DNA of 64,000 nt from positions 19,538,876 through 19,602,875 of the forward strand of contig NC_092567.1 of the NCBI RefSeq assembly GCF_037975245.1. Reading direction: 5' to 3'. This DNA is from Apostichopus japonicus (lineage: Eukaryota > Echinodermata > Holothuroidea > Aspidochirotida > Stichopodidae). How positions within the stretch are numbered: the stretch's first letter is position 1; every line of letters begins with the position of its first letter. Position numbers and translations under genes: made by a program. The notes below the pieces were generated by a model that saw only the letters and a list, made by a program, of their open reading frames with translations, had not been told where the DNA came from and searched no databases. Shown one piece after another: positions 24,086 to 35,712 of this stretch.

Positions 24086-24427
24086 GCGTACTGGGTAGAA
24101 ACTAATTGAGAACAGTTAACAAAGAATCAACGGGGAATTAAACACAGAGGGAATCAGAATCAAAATAAACGCATGGACACAACAATTCATCGACATTCGA
24201 GCATCAAAAAGTGTACAAAATATTATATAAATCCATTAAAATCAGACTCATTAAAAAAAAGGAGAGAATATGCTTGACAGTACACAATAGCGCCATTTCA
24301 AACGTAAAGTGACTGTTTTGTTATCCATACTGTATTCATAAACCACTGGTTATGCATCGACATATATATCAAGTGGCCCGTTGCAAATCTTAAACAGTGT
24401 AGATGGATAGACCAAGTCTTGAATGTT

Positions 24428-24853
24428 TTACGGAAGCAGCGGAATGGTGTCAGTTACACACCAAAATGCATAATGTTTACAGTTAAATCTTAGAATACTG
24501 TAGGCCTTAGCTGGTAGTATGCGATCCCTCGCCCGGCGGATGACTTCCTCCGCGTCATAGGGCCTAATATAAATGACCCTATAAATAGGTCCGGAGAAAG
24601 CTACTTCCCCCTCGACGACGCCATCTTGGTACGTAAATCTAATAACTTTGATTTTATTGTTGGAGTTATTGATGCCAGTAACGATCATGTGACAACGTGG
24701 GTGCCCAAGCCATCGATAGAGAACCACGTGATCACCGGGAGACAACTCGTCAATGCTGTTAACTGTCTCATCTGAATACGCGATACCGGTTCTTACAATA
24801 CTTCCTACTGCCATTCCCACTAACGTCCTTTCGTCGGTATTTCCTTGTGCCAT
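24428..24853 (-). CDS. short LRAT-like protein, copy 3 (141 aa)
   Basis: Paralogue of copies 1, 2 and 4, closest to copy 4. ATG at 24853 with an in-frame TGA at 24872-24874 and the same upstream acceptor motif. Motifs: DELSPGDHVVLYRWLGH, PRCHMIV (Cys54, His55), VIRFTY (Arg72), FNCKHYAFWC (Cys125), and the end DTIPLLP. It has one extra residue near the N terminus compared with copies 1 and 2. The gene lies only about 330 bp from the right end of the 6.2-kb transposon, on its 3' side, yet it is intact. Family: LRAT-like, NlpC/P60 superfamily, reaction unknown. Confidence 0.85.
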   Translation of the reverse strand: MAQGNTDERTLVGMAVGSIVRTGIAYSDETVNSIDELSPGDHVVLYRWLGHPRCHMIVTGINNSNNKIKVIRFTYQDGVVEGEVAFSGPIYRVIYIRPYDAEEVIRRARDRILPAKAYSILRFNCKHYAFWCVTDTIPLLP

Positions 24854-25078
24854 GCTTATATTTACTGTCACTCAGCTGAAACGAGGCAGATATCATGCAG
24901 GAGCAATATTTAATAATGTAAGAAATTTAAAAAAATATGTTGTACGAATTGTTCAACACTTAAGTATTATTACGTTTACCGAGTCAGATATACCTTTTCT
25001 GTTCTCCGACTGAACTATCACAAAGTGAACGGTAACCAATTATGGAGAAAATCGGCTATCATAGCCGTTTATAACATG

Positions 25079-25375
25079 AAACTATCACGTGAAAGGAGAC
25101 ACAACACGTAAAATTGCTATTGGAGTACGTGATAAAGATGCCATTGCTGAACAACTTCAACAACAGACCTAATGATGACACTGATTGGTTTCGATGTCAA
25201 CACCGTTATCATTCAACCTTGCTAATATACAACAACAAAATATAGAGTAAAAGGTTTCATATCCTCGTGGCACTTGGATATCACAGATTTACAAAACAGA
25301 CAGTTTTTCAAAAGACCACCGTCACATCAACAAAATACAATCGTTGAGTTCATGTCCCCTTTAAACACAAATCCC
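25079..25375 (+). pseudogene. decayed plus-strand C2-like reading, copy 3
   Basis: The conserved frame reads RKIAIGVRDKDAIAEQL but is interrupted by stops soon after and by a one-base difference before it. Counterpart of 32221-32531. Confidence 0.22.
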
Positions 25376-25519
25376 CCCCCCCCCTCCCATCTCAAATAAA
25401 ACATGAACAGAAAAAAAGGCTGCTAAATCAGGACGAATAGCACCCGTTTATAGGTTTAGTGTAGTAGCCATCATCAGGTCATTTAAAGCCCTATCAATGT
25501 GATTATCGTGGATCAGTGG

Positions 25520-25575
25520 GAGTACGGTGGGGGGGGGGGGGGCTGGTTTCCCAACGTCAGTCGGGGGAGGATGGT
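25520..25575 (+). other. G-run tract, U3 copy
   Basis: A run of at least fourteen G followed by gtcgggggagg, equivalent to the tracts in the other units. Confidence 0.35.
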
Positions 25576-25861
25576 TCAGTCGGGACTTTTTGCATGCAGC
25601 CAGGAAAGGATAAGACTACTACTAATGGTATATATACTTCCTTATCCCAATTTTCAATCTCACTCAAATGATTTATTAGCTCAACTTTGCGTTTAGATAT
25701 ACATGTATATAGATCTAATTTAGAGTATAAGTATACACCGTTTATGATAAACTTTTGTCACTTTTTTATCAGCTCTTTACCACATAGGAAGAATTTTACT
25801 GCCATGCGCCCTCACAACACAAACATATTCAACGTTTAATTTCATCACTAATAGAGTTGGA

Positions 25862-25885
25862 GTTATATATATATCAAGGATCAAT
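25862..25885. other. empty target site for the hAT element at 10490
   Basis: The sequence gttatatatatatcaaggatc is continuous here, whereas U2 has 2.2 kb inserted between two copies of atatatat. Confidence 0.88.
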
Positions 25886-28800
25886 GCAACTCTATTAAAG
25901 CCAATTAGTACCGTTCGAAGATATTTTGAATTCGTTACTACGAATTCTTAATTCGCTGCTACAAATGATTATTTCCTTCGAACATATCATTGCTTCGTTG
26001 CTACTCTTTCGAACCGATGATTCGAACCAAAAAAATGCTTACCGTTAAATATTTCTTACGAATCAATATTTCGTTCGATCCAAATAGTAGTTCCTAGCAA
26101 CGGATAATTAATTCGTTGTTAACAATTATTAACTTTTTCGAACAAATTAAAAATACTTTCTCGAATGCCGCTGAAAGGCTTTCGCACCACTCCATGGGCA
26201 AACATTAAATGCTTTTTAAGAATTGCATCACCGTCAGTGCATGTAGCCAGCGTTTACGTTTGAAAGTATCATTACCAATAAAAAATGGTTTAGGCGGGAA
26301 GGGAAGCGGTGTGCAAACTGCCGACCTTTCAACCGATACCTTTAATAATCGGTGCACACCGATTATTTTACTTTCAAACATAACCCTGTAAAAAAATACG
26401 GAAACGCTGTGGTGCATTAAAAATATTAAGATTTTGTTTTACAATTTTGCTGCAATTCACCATTTTCCTGCAAAACATTTGAAATTAAGGACATTCTGAT
26501 GCGAACGTATTATATATTCATTACTTGATTAATTTATTATTTTGCTACAGATTGTCGAGATAATGACTTTCTGAGCTTAACTCATAATTTCGTTTGCAAA
26601 ATGTTGAATTGCTCAGATATATAAAGCGATCATTTTATCACTTTGCTGCGAAATTGTCTACTTGATGACATTTGATAAATAATCATGTCATTTTGCAGCA
26701 AAATGTTTGAATACCTCACTGAATGTATTAAACGAGTTTGTCATTATGTCGAAAATATTTGCAGCTACAAAGCAGCTGCCTTTACCCGACAGTTATGCAT
26801 GAACTTCCATAGAGTCTCAAAATGCTCACATTGCTTATTCTCTTTTTCTATGCGGAAGGTTTGGTGACGGCTATAAATAGTTGAGGGATATTTCCAATGT
26901 TTACATTCATATCATTGATTAGTATGGCGGTACACTGTAATTTGCGATAGTATAAAGGCTTAGTTGTTCTTTTAACTGATAGCGGTTATAACGACGATCT
27001 CACTGATTTTGCTCAGCGTTAAAGTTCTATTTGTTAGCTATGTGACTTTTCATCGATGGTTTGACAGATTCCGCCAGAAATAGAAAGAATTATACTTGAA
27101 CCGGTCAGGAGTCGAACTTCTCGAAGGAAGAGAAAAATCTTAACCTCGCGTATGCATTGACGTTTGCAGTATAAATCCTCTAAATGGGTGGAATAATGCA
27201 GGATACAACTAAAATAACCCTTCGTTCCCTTGTTTCACTGTGGCAATATTGGCCATTTCCCGTTAAGGCTTTGTAGATTAAAATTGCGATTGAAACAAAC
27301 GAGCACAATGGTTTCTTGCTTAGAGGAAGATTGGATAGTGTTTAGTCTATCATCACCCAATATCATAATATTTATGACCATATGTACCAGTAATCAACCA
27401 AAAACTGTATTCCAAGTTGGATATATTCTGAGGTAAGATTTTAAAGTAATTGCAAATTTTATCCCTTCCAAAGAAATTGGGGCAGATCAAATTTGCGCGT
27501 AAATGGTCCCAAAAATATTTGGCCCAGAAGAAGTGGCTCCGAAATGTATTTACCCCCTAACTTAACCCCCCAAATTGTGGGCCCAAATAGTCCTAAAATA
27601 TTGAGCCCCACAAATTCGAGTTCAAAGAACGTGTCCCAAAATTAATTTAAGGTGGAAATACAATTTTGGGCCAACCCGACCGCAAACCCAGAATATTTTT
27701 GGGCCCATATGGTCCCAAAAATAGTAAGCCTTCATGTACCAGTTACATGTAGGCTTAAACCAATAACTGTATATCAAGTTCAATTTTGGATACAACGCGA
27801 CTTAACGTTGCGGAGTTATTGCAATGTAAATATATTTACGTTTGACCCCATAACCTCATTAATATTCATATGGTTCGGGCTAAAACCAATGGGGCACACC
27901 ATCTCAATTATAATACATCTACTTAATAAGTACGACAAATATACATATACAAATATACTCCGTTGTTGAATTATCGCAACAAGTGTCACTCACACACCAA
28001 CCTGACTGTGTAGCTGGTTCCTTTGCTTCCAGCAAGGAACCAAAACGTGGTTACAGTTTGACAATTAGGAGCACAGACACAGTGTCCTACGTCACAACTT
28101 ATATCGATAGTACAGTACACCATTTTAGTACACGATTACCACACAACTATAAACACAGTCTGAACCACAATAACATTGTGTAGGAAACGTTTGTACGCTA
28201 ATAGATCAAATATTACTGTAAGCTATACAACCTTTACAGCTATAAATGTTTCGAATAGTCTTATTAGTCTTTTTTATAAACACAACGATCATCACCGATA
28301 AAATGAGAAAAGGGGTGACAGAACTGATGAGAACATTATCAACTTACTTGTATTCTTTCGTCGCCAATTCCTAGTATATGGTTACTTTAGTGTACGGTCG
28401 TTTGTGTAGCAATATAGGCCTATGTAGTGTGGAATACCTTTCAGTATGACTGCGTTCGGTTTTGCTGTGAATTATAGGGTATTTCCATGTGAGCATGTAT
28501 GGTAGCCGGTAAAATGTTATGAAGTCAAAACTGTGGATTTTCATTCTTTTTTCAAAAGGCAAAAGAAAGTTGAGTGATACTGCTTACTGCCACCGGTCAC
28601 ATGGGGAAAATAATTTAATCAAACATAAATTGGGGAAAAAATAGAAACATATTCGAAGCCAACTTTGACGCTCATTTGGCAAAACATATGACTACGAAAA
28701 CTGTTTTCTACTCATAACCACATATTACTACAGCACTCTTAGGGAGATATCTCTTAGAGAGATGTATTTAGCAATGAAAAAAAAGGCAGCAGTAATACCT

Positions 28801-30663
28801 TGCCTCAAAAGTTTTTATATGGAGTCACCTAATTGATATATAGCACTGAGGAAAGTTTATCCTAGTTTAAGTGATGTACCAGAACATCAGAAAAGAGTTC
28901 CAGATCACTGCCCATCTGAAAGTTAATGAGAGGAGAGGAGACGAAATTCCTTTACCTGCACATATGCGAGACTTTTCTTTTTCGCAAGGTGCCCTGTAAT
29001 ATGGACTTTTGTCATGAAGACCGGAAGAATGAAAGACCAGGGGTCAAAGGTCATTGAGGGAAATTTTGATGGTTCACTATGAATGCAAGGATAGACGTTG
29101 AGTAGACATACAATCTTCGTATATTAACTATTATCAGAATATGAAGTTACCATTGAGCCAACTCATTGGGTCACACGTACATGAATACACACACACCATC
29201 GAATATATATTTCTTATGCACACTGTATTTGTTCTTTTATTCCTCGCCATGACATGGCAAGGAATGAAAAAAAGTGCACCAGCGCATTTATAAAAGAGTA
29301 TACAACTCGCCATGATCAGAATTGATAAGCGATCCATGTTGGTATGTTGCCAAGATTTGATTATATTGTTTGTTGCTGAGTACCGGGCCGATTCTTTGAC
29401 CTTATCGTGACTCCTACTGGATACAACATGTCTTTATAGTTTCATTGTCTCATTGTCGATTTTGAACCTTGTTATATACGGTTCCAGGTTTAGAGGGAAT
29501 TTCTGATGGGTTTTCCCAGTTCGAGTCTGTCTTTGGTGTCAGGAAGTGCGTCGCCAAGAAAGTCGCACACTCTGTATGATGATTTATTTCTCATCACTTT
29601 TTGAAGGGGTTTTGTTTTGTTTTATATATGTAACTTGACATTAGAGAGGAGGTTGTCTTAATTAAGCGTTTTCTTAACGTGCTGTATAAACCTTAGTCTG
29701 TCATTTTTCTTTTAATGTATATGAATCACTCACTTCTCTTATTGTTTTTCATCTTTTTATGATTTTTAAGGCAATAAAGAAAGAACTACAATATACGCAA
29801 GTGCTATCGTTAAATGTCAACTGCAGTACTGTACAGCAGAAAATTTAGGGACACTATTAATGTGTTATAGGCAGCCGGAAGTACCGTAACAACTAGTACG
29901 TCAAAGGTCACGGGGTCCTAGGTCAAATGTGAAATTTTCATGCAAAAGTTGTGTCGAAGAAGAGGCTGAAGGAGATGGAAAATAAAAAATAGGAACCAAC
30001 AAACAAAAAATGTCAGGGGATAGGAACGAAAGTATGATCGACGTAAAGGCGAAGGAATGGTAAACCCAAAGAAAGGTAAACATTGAAAATACTTATCTGA
30101 CATTAGCCTACCGATATGCATTTTACATAAGACAATGGAGCTACTCTGTAGTAGCTCAATGATAATAAAATATTGTCGTGCTTACAGGAAGGCGGTAGCA
30201 GAAGAAAATACAATGAAGGAAATTCATCGAGTCGACTTACAAACTACATATATTTTCTGCTAGTCAGTCTACAAGCTGGAATAATGAATTAAATGGAGTA
30301 AATGTTTTTTTTTACCAGTTCGGCGAGATTCTGCCTGAGTGTGGGCCCGCATGCTCATACTCAGATCCAGACTAAAAACTACTGGGTTTTAAAATATCGC
30401 ATATATTGAAAGATGACTACCAGAAATACTACCGTAATACTTATATCGGTACAATAAAACGAGATTACAGGTAAACCAGTGATTAACATGATGTGTGAAA
30501 TAAAGGCTAACAAAATAAATCGTCCCTCGCTAAAACTCGATATAATATCGACAGGGCCATCACTTATGTGAATACATAAGGAATGATAAAGGTATTCCTA
30601 TATGTCAGTTCTATTTTTTTTCAACCCAATCACTTTATTTCTGAAAATTTTAGCTTCATATAA

Positions 30664-30713
30664 ACAGTACAGTACAGTACAGTACAGTACAGTACAGTAC
30701 AGTACAGTACAGT
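30664..30713. repeat. (ACAGT)n microsatellite
   Basis: Ten tandem acagt units. The other units carry only one to three. Confidence 0.95.
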
Positions 30714-31591
30714 GATCTTTAATTATGAAAACATTAAAACATAGATGGTAGCGCGGGTCTAGCAATTCAATAGGGAAAGTAGATTATTGGGCCAATTCAT
30801 TGAGATTACGAAACTCGGTCCTGACAGTTACAAAGTCACCATTGCCTAAATGTACAAAACAGTGAGTAAGCTGATGCATGGATGTTGTGCAGCTATATGT
30901 ATGGAAAGACATATAAAACCAGTTGAAAAGTCAAGAATGTTTCCCCTTTTCTGTGTGTGAAAATGAAGTTAAATCACCCGAATTGTGAAATTGTAAAGTT
31001 TAGTTAAACCGCCCAACTGTGAAAATGTAATGTCAGGTTAAAATTCCCAACAACCGAAGTAGCAAGCCATCGCAAATTACAAAACAGTGCCATTAATGAA
31101 GCAAACACATGAAGCAAATACCCAAAGATTGTCTACCATAGATGTCAGAGGTAATTGAGAAAATAAGCCATCTTCAAAGTAAGGCTTATGCACTGATATC
31201 GGGGACTAGCTCTACATAAACCTAAAGATTGGTAGCCAATTAGAAAATAATTGAAACAGTTAACAAATAATCAACGAAAAATTAAACACAGAGGGAATCA
31301 GAATCAAAATAAACGCCGCCACTTGTTGTTGACACAACAATTCATTGACAACGACATTCGAGCATCAACAAGTATACAAAATATTACATAAATCCATTAA
31401 AATCATACTCATTTAAAACAAAAAGGAGTAAATATGCTTGACAGTACACAATAGCGCCATTTCAAAAATAAAGTTACTGTTTTGTTATCCATACTGTATT
31501 CATAAACCACTCGTTATGCATCGACATAAATATCAAGTGGCCCGTTGCAACTCTTAAACAGTGTAGATGGATAGACCAAGTGTTGAATGTT

Positions 31592-32017
31592 TTACGGAAG
31601 CAGCGGAATGGTGTCAGTTACACACCAAAATGCATAATGCTTACAGTTAAATCTTAGAATATTGTAGAGCCTGGCTGGTAGTATGCGATCCCTCGCCCGG
31701 TGGATGACTTCCTCCGCGTTGTAGGGCCTAGGATAAATGACCCTATAAATAGGTCCGGAGAAAGCTTCTTCCCCCTCGACGACGCCATCTTGGTACGTAA
31801 ATCTAATAACTTTCATTTTATTGTTGGATTTATTGATGCCAGTAACGATCATGTGACAACGTGGATGCCCAAACCATCGATAGAGAACCACGTGATCACC
31901 AGGAGACAACTCGTCAATGCTGTTAACTGTCTCATCTGTATACGTGATACCTGTCCTTACAATACTTCCTATTGCAAGTCCCACCAACGTCCCTTCGTCG
32001 GTATTTTCTTGTGCCAT
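31592..32017 (-). CDS. short LRAT-like protein, copy 4 (141 aa)
   Basis: Fourth short paralogue. ATG at 32017, in-frame TGA at 32036-32038 and the conserved acceptor motif just upstream (tgcctcgtttcag). Motifs: DELSPGDHVVLYRWFGH, PRCHMIV (Cys54, His55), VIRFTY (Arg72), FNCKHYAFWC (Cys125), ending DTIPLLP. It differs from copy 3 by scattered substitutions and no frame damage, which suggests that both are under coding constraint. Its upstream region (from 32800) shares a block with the upstream region of the 504-residue gene. LRAT-like family; function not established. Confidence 0.85.
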   Translation of the reverse strand: MAQENTDEGTLVGLAIGSIVRTGITYTDETVNSIDELSPGDHVVLYRWFGHPRCHMIVTGINKSNNKMKVIRFTYQDGVVEGEEAFSGPIYRVIYPRPYNAEEVIHRARDRILPARLYNILRFNCKHYAFWCVTDTIPLLP

Positions 32018-32220
32018 GCCTATATTTACTGTCACTCAGCTGAAACGAGGCAGATATCATGCAAGAGAGATATTTTAATAATGTAAGAAATTGAAAAAAA
32101 AGTTGTAAGAACCTTTCTACACTTTAGTATTGTTACGTTTAAAGAGTTGGATATACCATATCTGTTCTCCGACTGAACTTTCACAAAGGGAACGGTAACC
32201 AATTATGGAGAAAACCTGCT

Positions 32221-32531
32221 ATGATGGCCGTCTATAACATCAAACTATCACGTTTAAATGACACAAACCGTGAAATTGTTATTGATGTATTTGATAAAGA
32301 TGCCATTGGTGAACAACTACCCCGAACAGACCTAATGATGATATTGGTTTCAATGTCAACACTGTTAACATCCTGCTTTGCAAATGTGAGCAACACTAAA
32401 ACAAATTAAAAGTAAAGGGTTTAAGATCCTCGTGACAATTGGATATTGGAGATTTACAAAACAGACAGTTCTTCAAAGAGACCACTGTTACATCAACAAC
32501 AAAAAGTTGGTTGAGTTTATGTCCCCTTTAA
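32221..32531 (+). other. plus-strand C2-like reading, best-preserved copy
   Basis: An open frame begins MMAVYNIKLSRLNDTNREI and continues VIDVFDKDAIGEQLPRTD. A one-base shift later gives NDDIGFNVNTV, and further on QFFKETTVTSTTKSWLSL before a stop. The V-F-D-K-D-x-I-G and D-D-I-G-F patterns and a final W-L resemble the late strands of a C2 domain. It lies upstream of the LRAT-like gene on the opposite strand and the same block is decayed in U1-U3. It may be an exon relic, or a chance frame. Confidence 0.3.
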
Positions 32532-32799
32532 CATAAATCCCGGAACATTAAAACACGAAAAGGGGAATACATCTAAAGTGGGACGAAGAGCATAAGTTAA
32601 TAATTTGTTAGTGTAGTATTTTCCAAGAGTTAAAGGTAGCCATCATCAGGTCATTTGAAGCCCTTGATGATCAGTAGGAGTGGAGGGGGAGGGGGATGTA
32701 TGGTTCAGTCGGGACTTTTTGCATGCAGCCGGGAAAGAATTAGACCACTTCTAAATGGCATATACTTCCATAACCCATTTTTTAATCTCACTAAGATTG

Positions 32800-33330
32800 T
32801 TGACATTGTTCATACATACGAGTTACAGCACCCTGGTCAAATTTGCAAAGAAAGCCCGCTCTGCGTTATCGAGCAATTGAAATTTCACAGATTATACAAT
32901 AAGTGAACTTGAAATAAACAGGTGTGATGTCACAGTTTCACACTGACAGCAAATTGTTTTGTTCTATTTCTGTAGTTTTCATAGTATATTGTTTTGACCC
33001 TGAATCGTTCAGGGTATACCAACTAAACGCTGGGGTGGTAAAAATAATTCGTTAGTGTCCATCTATGATATCGTACCGGTTTGCGTCAAGTTTAATTTGG
33101 GTACAAAAGGTTTCATCTGCAGTCATCGTGATAACGTTATGTAGGACATTGATGCAAATTTCACCAGAATGCTTACAATATGTTCTTCTGTCAGCAATCA
33201 GAAGGAAACTTTCTTTAAAGAAAAACTTTATGTTCCCTTATTGTGTTGTATCTGAGGAACATCCTGATCAACACAAGTAACATTTGCACTAAATTGAATA
33301 CTCCTGAATCAATCAATGCAATGACTTGGT
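32800..33330. repeat. block shared upstream of two LRAT-like genes, copy A
   Basis: It matches about 43960-44500: for example gcaaagaaagcccgctctgcgtt against gacaaagaaagcctgctcagcgtt, and later cctgatcaac-caagtaacatttgca in both. Copy A lies upstream of short copy 4 and copy B upstream of the 504-residue gene, in the same orientation. It is either a duplicated promoter-side segment or a mobile sequence. Confidence 0.6.
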
Positions 33331-33587
33331 TACACTCATTCAAGAACGATAAGGATAAGGAAATGGGTACATGGTTAACCAGATGCATTCATCCAGCTTC
33401 CCACGGTTGCATAGATATCCACACCTATATAGCAATGGTGACTGAGAATAAAAATTACTGTCAACACAGATCATCTGCTTAATTTGAATACTTTAAGATA
33501 GGACACGTTCTTAACGACTGTACCCAGCCACTAAACGTTAACGGTAATCGATCAGCAGCATATGTACAGCGTGCACACATTGTTATA

Positions 33588-34410
33588 TAGACCAACATAG
33601 ACTTAGCGAAAGTACGCAAGACACCACTATGAGCGTTGAAGCTACATTTCGGAGTTTGGACGTTAAAACGGTAGTTTATTTATCATATCTTCAGTATGTG
33701 TACAAAATACAAAAAATGTATTACTGAAATGGATATTATAGTGTATACAATGAGACAATGAGATGATTTAAATATACAAAATCATAAACTTGAAGAAATG
33801 AAGGGAGATCTGAAAAAATAATAAAATACTTGTATATTCAGACCACCCTATAACTATATATATTATATTTGTAATTTCTGAGAGAAGAAGAAAGGGGTGA
33901 AACAGGGGCGAGGAGAGAGAATTGTCTCAGATAATGTGAGGTTCTTGTATTATACTTATGTTTATCTGAATTAAAGGGGGAAATTGCAAGTGACGGTGTT
34001 TGGAAGCAGATGTTCATGGCACTATACATAAAGGTCCCTAGTTGGAGCTGGGTAAGGGAAATTATTGGCAAGATATTTAACTTCATAACTAATGGAAGGT
34101 TGTGTTTTAGATAATGGGCATTGTAGATTGCTCAAACAGCCTTTAAATGAAGAACACTTAACCGGTGAATATGAATATTGTTACCATGACACCAAATTGT
34201 ATTGCAATATGAAATAACCAAAACAATTCAAGAATTATATAACATAAGAAGTACGTTTGTGTGTAAAATATGTTTCAGTCTCCAAATAATACCAACATAA
34301 ACTGCAACTTTCTTATATATAGACCAACCTATACACTTAGCGAATCTATGTAAGATGCCACTATGAGCGTTGAAGCTTCAGTTGGACGTTGGGCTTGATT
34401 TTACTACGTG
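33588..34410. repeat. pair of short direct repeats
   Basis: A segment with gccactatgagcgttgaagc occurs near 33625 (as caccactatgagcgttgaagc) and again near 34355, preceded in both by accaac-ta-acttagcga. The 600-bp spacer has no gene. Confidence 0.5.
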
Positions 34411-34894
34411 AAACAGACACATTAATTGGGAAACATTACATATTTTGTTCAATATACAAATAATTACCTTTAAAGCTCAACGTGCCCAGCAATGTTCGAT
34501 ACTTTCGAAGAGAAAGCGCTTAAAATTTAGTTGTGTACGTTTACGAACAGCAATCGAAATAGCGTGTGTGCGGGTCCTAATTACACAATCGGAATATTAG
34601 ACTGGGTATGCGGATCGGACTATGAAACCGAAAGCAATAGACTTGGTTGTTCACGTTACATTTCATGCTAATAAGCAGTATCAGGCCAAAGGTTATCGCT
34701 ATGCGGAAAACTTCCGTGATATTAACTTGGCAACAATAAGAGGGCGCACGATATGGCGCCACCATTTTCCATGTATACTCTTTTTTTTCTTTTAATTCTT
34801 TTTGTCAACGTTGTTGTCATATGAACTTTGTAAGCATATTTGTACTCTACACACGAGTGAGGTGCACAGAGAGTGAATAAACTTGTAAACTAGT

Positions 34895-35575
34895 CATCCA
34901 TCTCTTGCTCGCAAATACCCATAGCAAGTTAGGACATGTTCTTCTTTGTTACAGATACATAGCCTATGTAAATGAAGTGCTTTCTTTTTCCATAGAAATG
35001 CACTTTCCATTGAATATGTTTTATATACCCTTTAAATTTATGCCTGACTGTCATAATAATAATGTCATCTCTTGTGAGCCAATCTGTAGTGTTTCATTTT
35101 AGAAATTTGCCAATTAGAATCATACTTTACGCGAGCTAGCAAACTTATTGTAAACATTAAAGCTATACTAGGTTTGTGATGTTACCTTTGTGATCTGCCA
35201 TTTGTAAGTGGTATAGATATCTGCTTTGAATAAATCATTTAGCTAAACCAAATATTTTTAGCAGCACTACACATACAACATAGGCCTATATTAAGAACCT
35301 ATTGGCGGTCCTTGTGGTGTTGAACGAGGAATATACAGATTCTTTCACAAAGGAACTCTCTGTAATGTGGAGATGGTTCTATTCTTGAGCTTCTATCGAA
35401 AGACAGGAAAGGCAATTCTTTAAATAAATATACTACTCATTCGGCGGGTGTGAATCTACAGTTATATACATCAAACTTGAAAGAGTTTTGAGGCTTATTG
35501 CTAAAATTGTAGGGCATCCCAGCTTTCAATCTTTCGGTAGAAAAAACCAAAGCAATACGAAGAGAATCTGTTAAT
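34895..35575. repeat. dispersed repeat, copy A
   Basis: It matches 61240-61985 throughout (cgcaaatacccatag, gttcttctttgttac, tgatctgccatt, gaacgaggaatatacagattc). Its nature is unknown and it has no coding frame. Confidence 0.65.
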
Positions 35576-35659
35576 TAGATTAGTGTAGTATTTCCCAGTT
35601 ATAGGTTGCCAACATAATGTCATTCGAAGCCCTATCCATGTGATGATCCTGGATTAGTG

Positions 35660-35712
35660 GGAGTGCGGGGAGGGGGGCATCGCGTCCCAACGTCAGTCGG
35701 GGGGGGGGGTGG
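35660..35712 (+). other. G-run tract, second U4 copy
   Basis: gcggggagggggg and a run of ten or more G after cagtc. Part of the recurrent unit sequence. Confidence 0.3.

Larger units (their letters stand above)
17884..24095. mobile_element. TA-flanked DNA transposon, about 6.2 kb
   Basis: The left end begins CCCAGATAACATCATG and the right end, read inward, CCCAGTACGCATCACA. Both run on to GCGGTCC with equal spacing (19 of 26 positions identical). The dinucleotide TA flanks both ends (17882-17883 and 24096-24097). The homologous uninterrupted sites at about 31255 (ccaattagaaaataattg) and 8691 carry one TA, so the insertion and its limits are well supported. Long subterminal repeats occupy both ends in inverted orientation. 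The interior carries split exons with a DUF4806-like reading on the minus strand and one nested hAT-like element. I could not identify a transposase. A TA duplication is typical of Tc1/mariner and several other superfamilies, so I leave the class open. Confidence 0.85.
16746..29935. repeat. segmental duplication unit U3 (approximate ends; interrupted)
   Basis: This is the same block order as U2, interrupted by the 6.2-kb transposon at 17884-24095. Without that insertion it is close to 7 kb, like U2 without its hAT insertion. At 17276 it lacks about 200 bp that are present in U2 (about 7884-8096) and U4 (about 30440-30645), a clean deletion. The stretches 24096-24427 and 25380-29935 contain shared unit sequence only. 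Confidence 0.75.
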
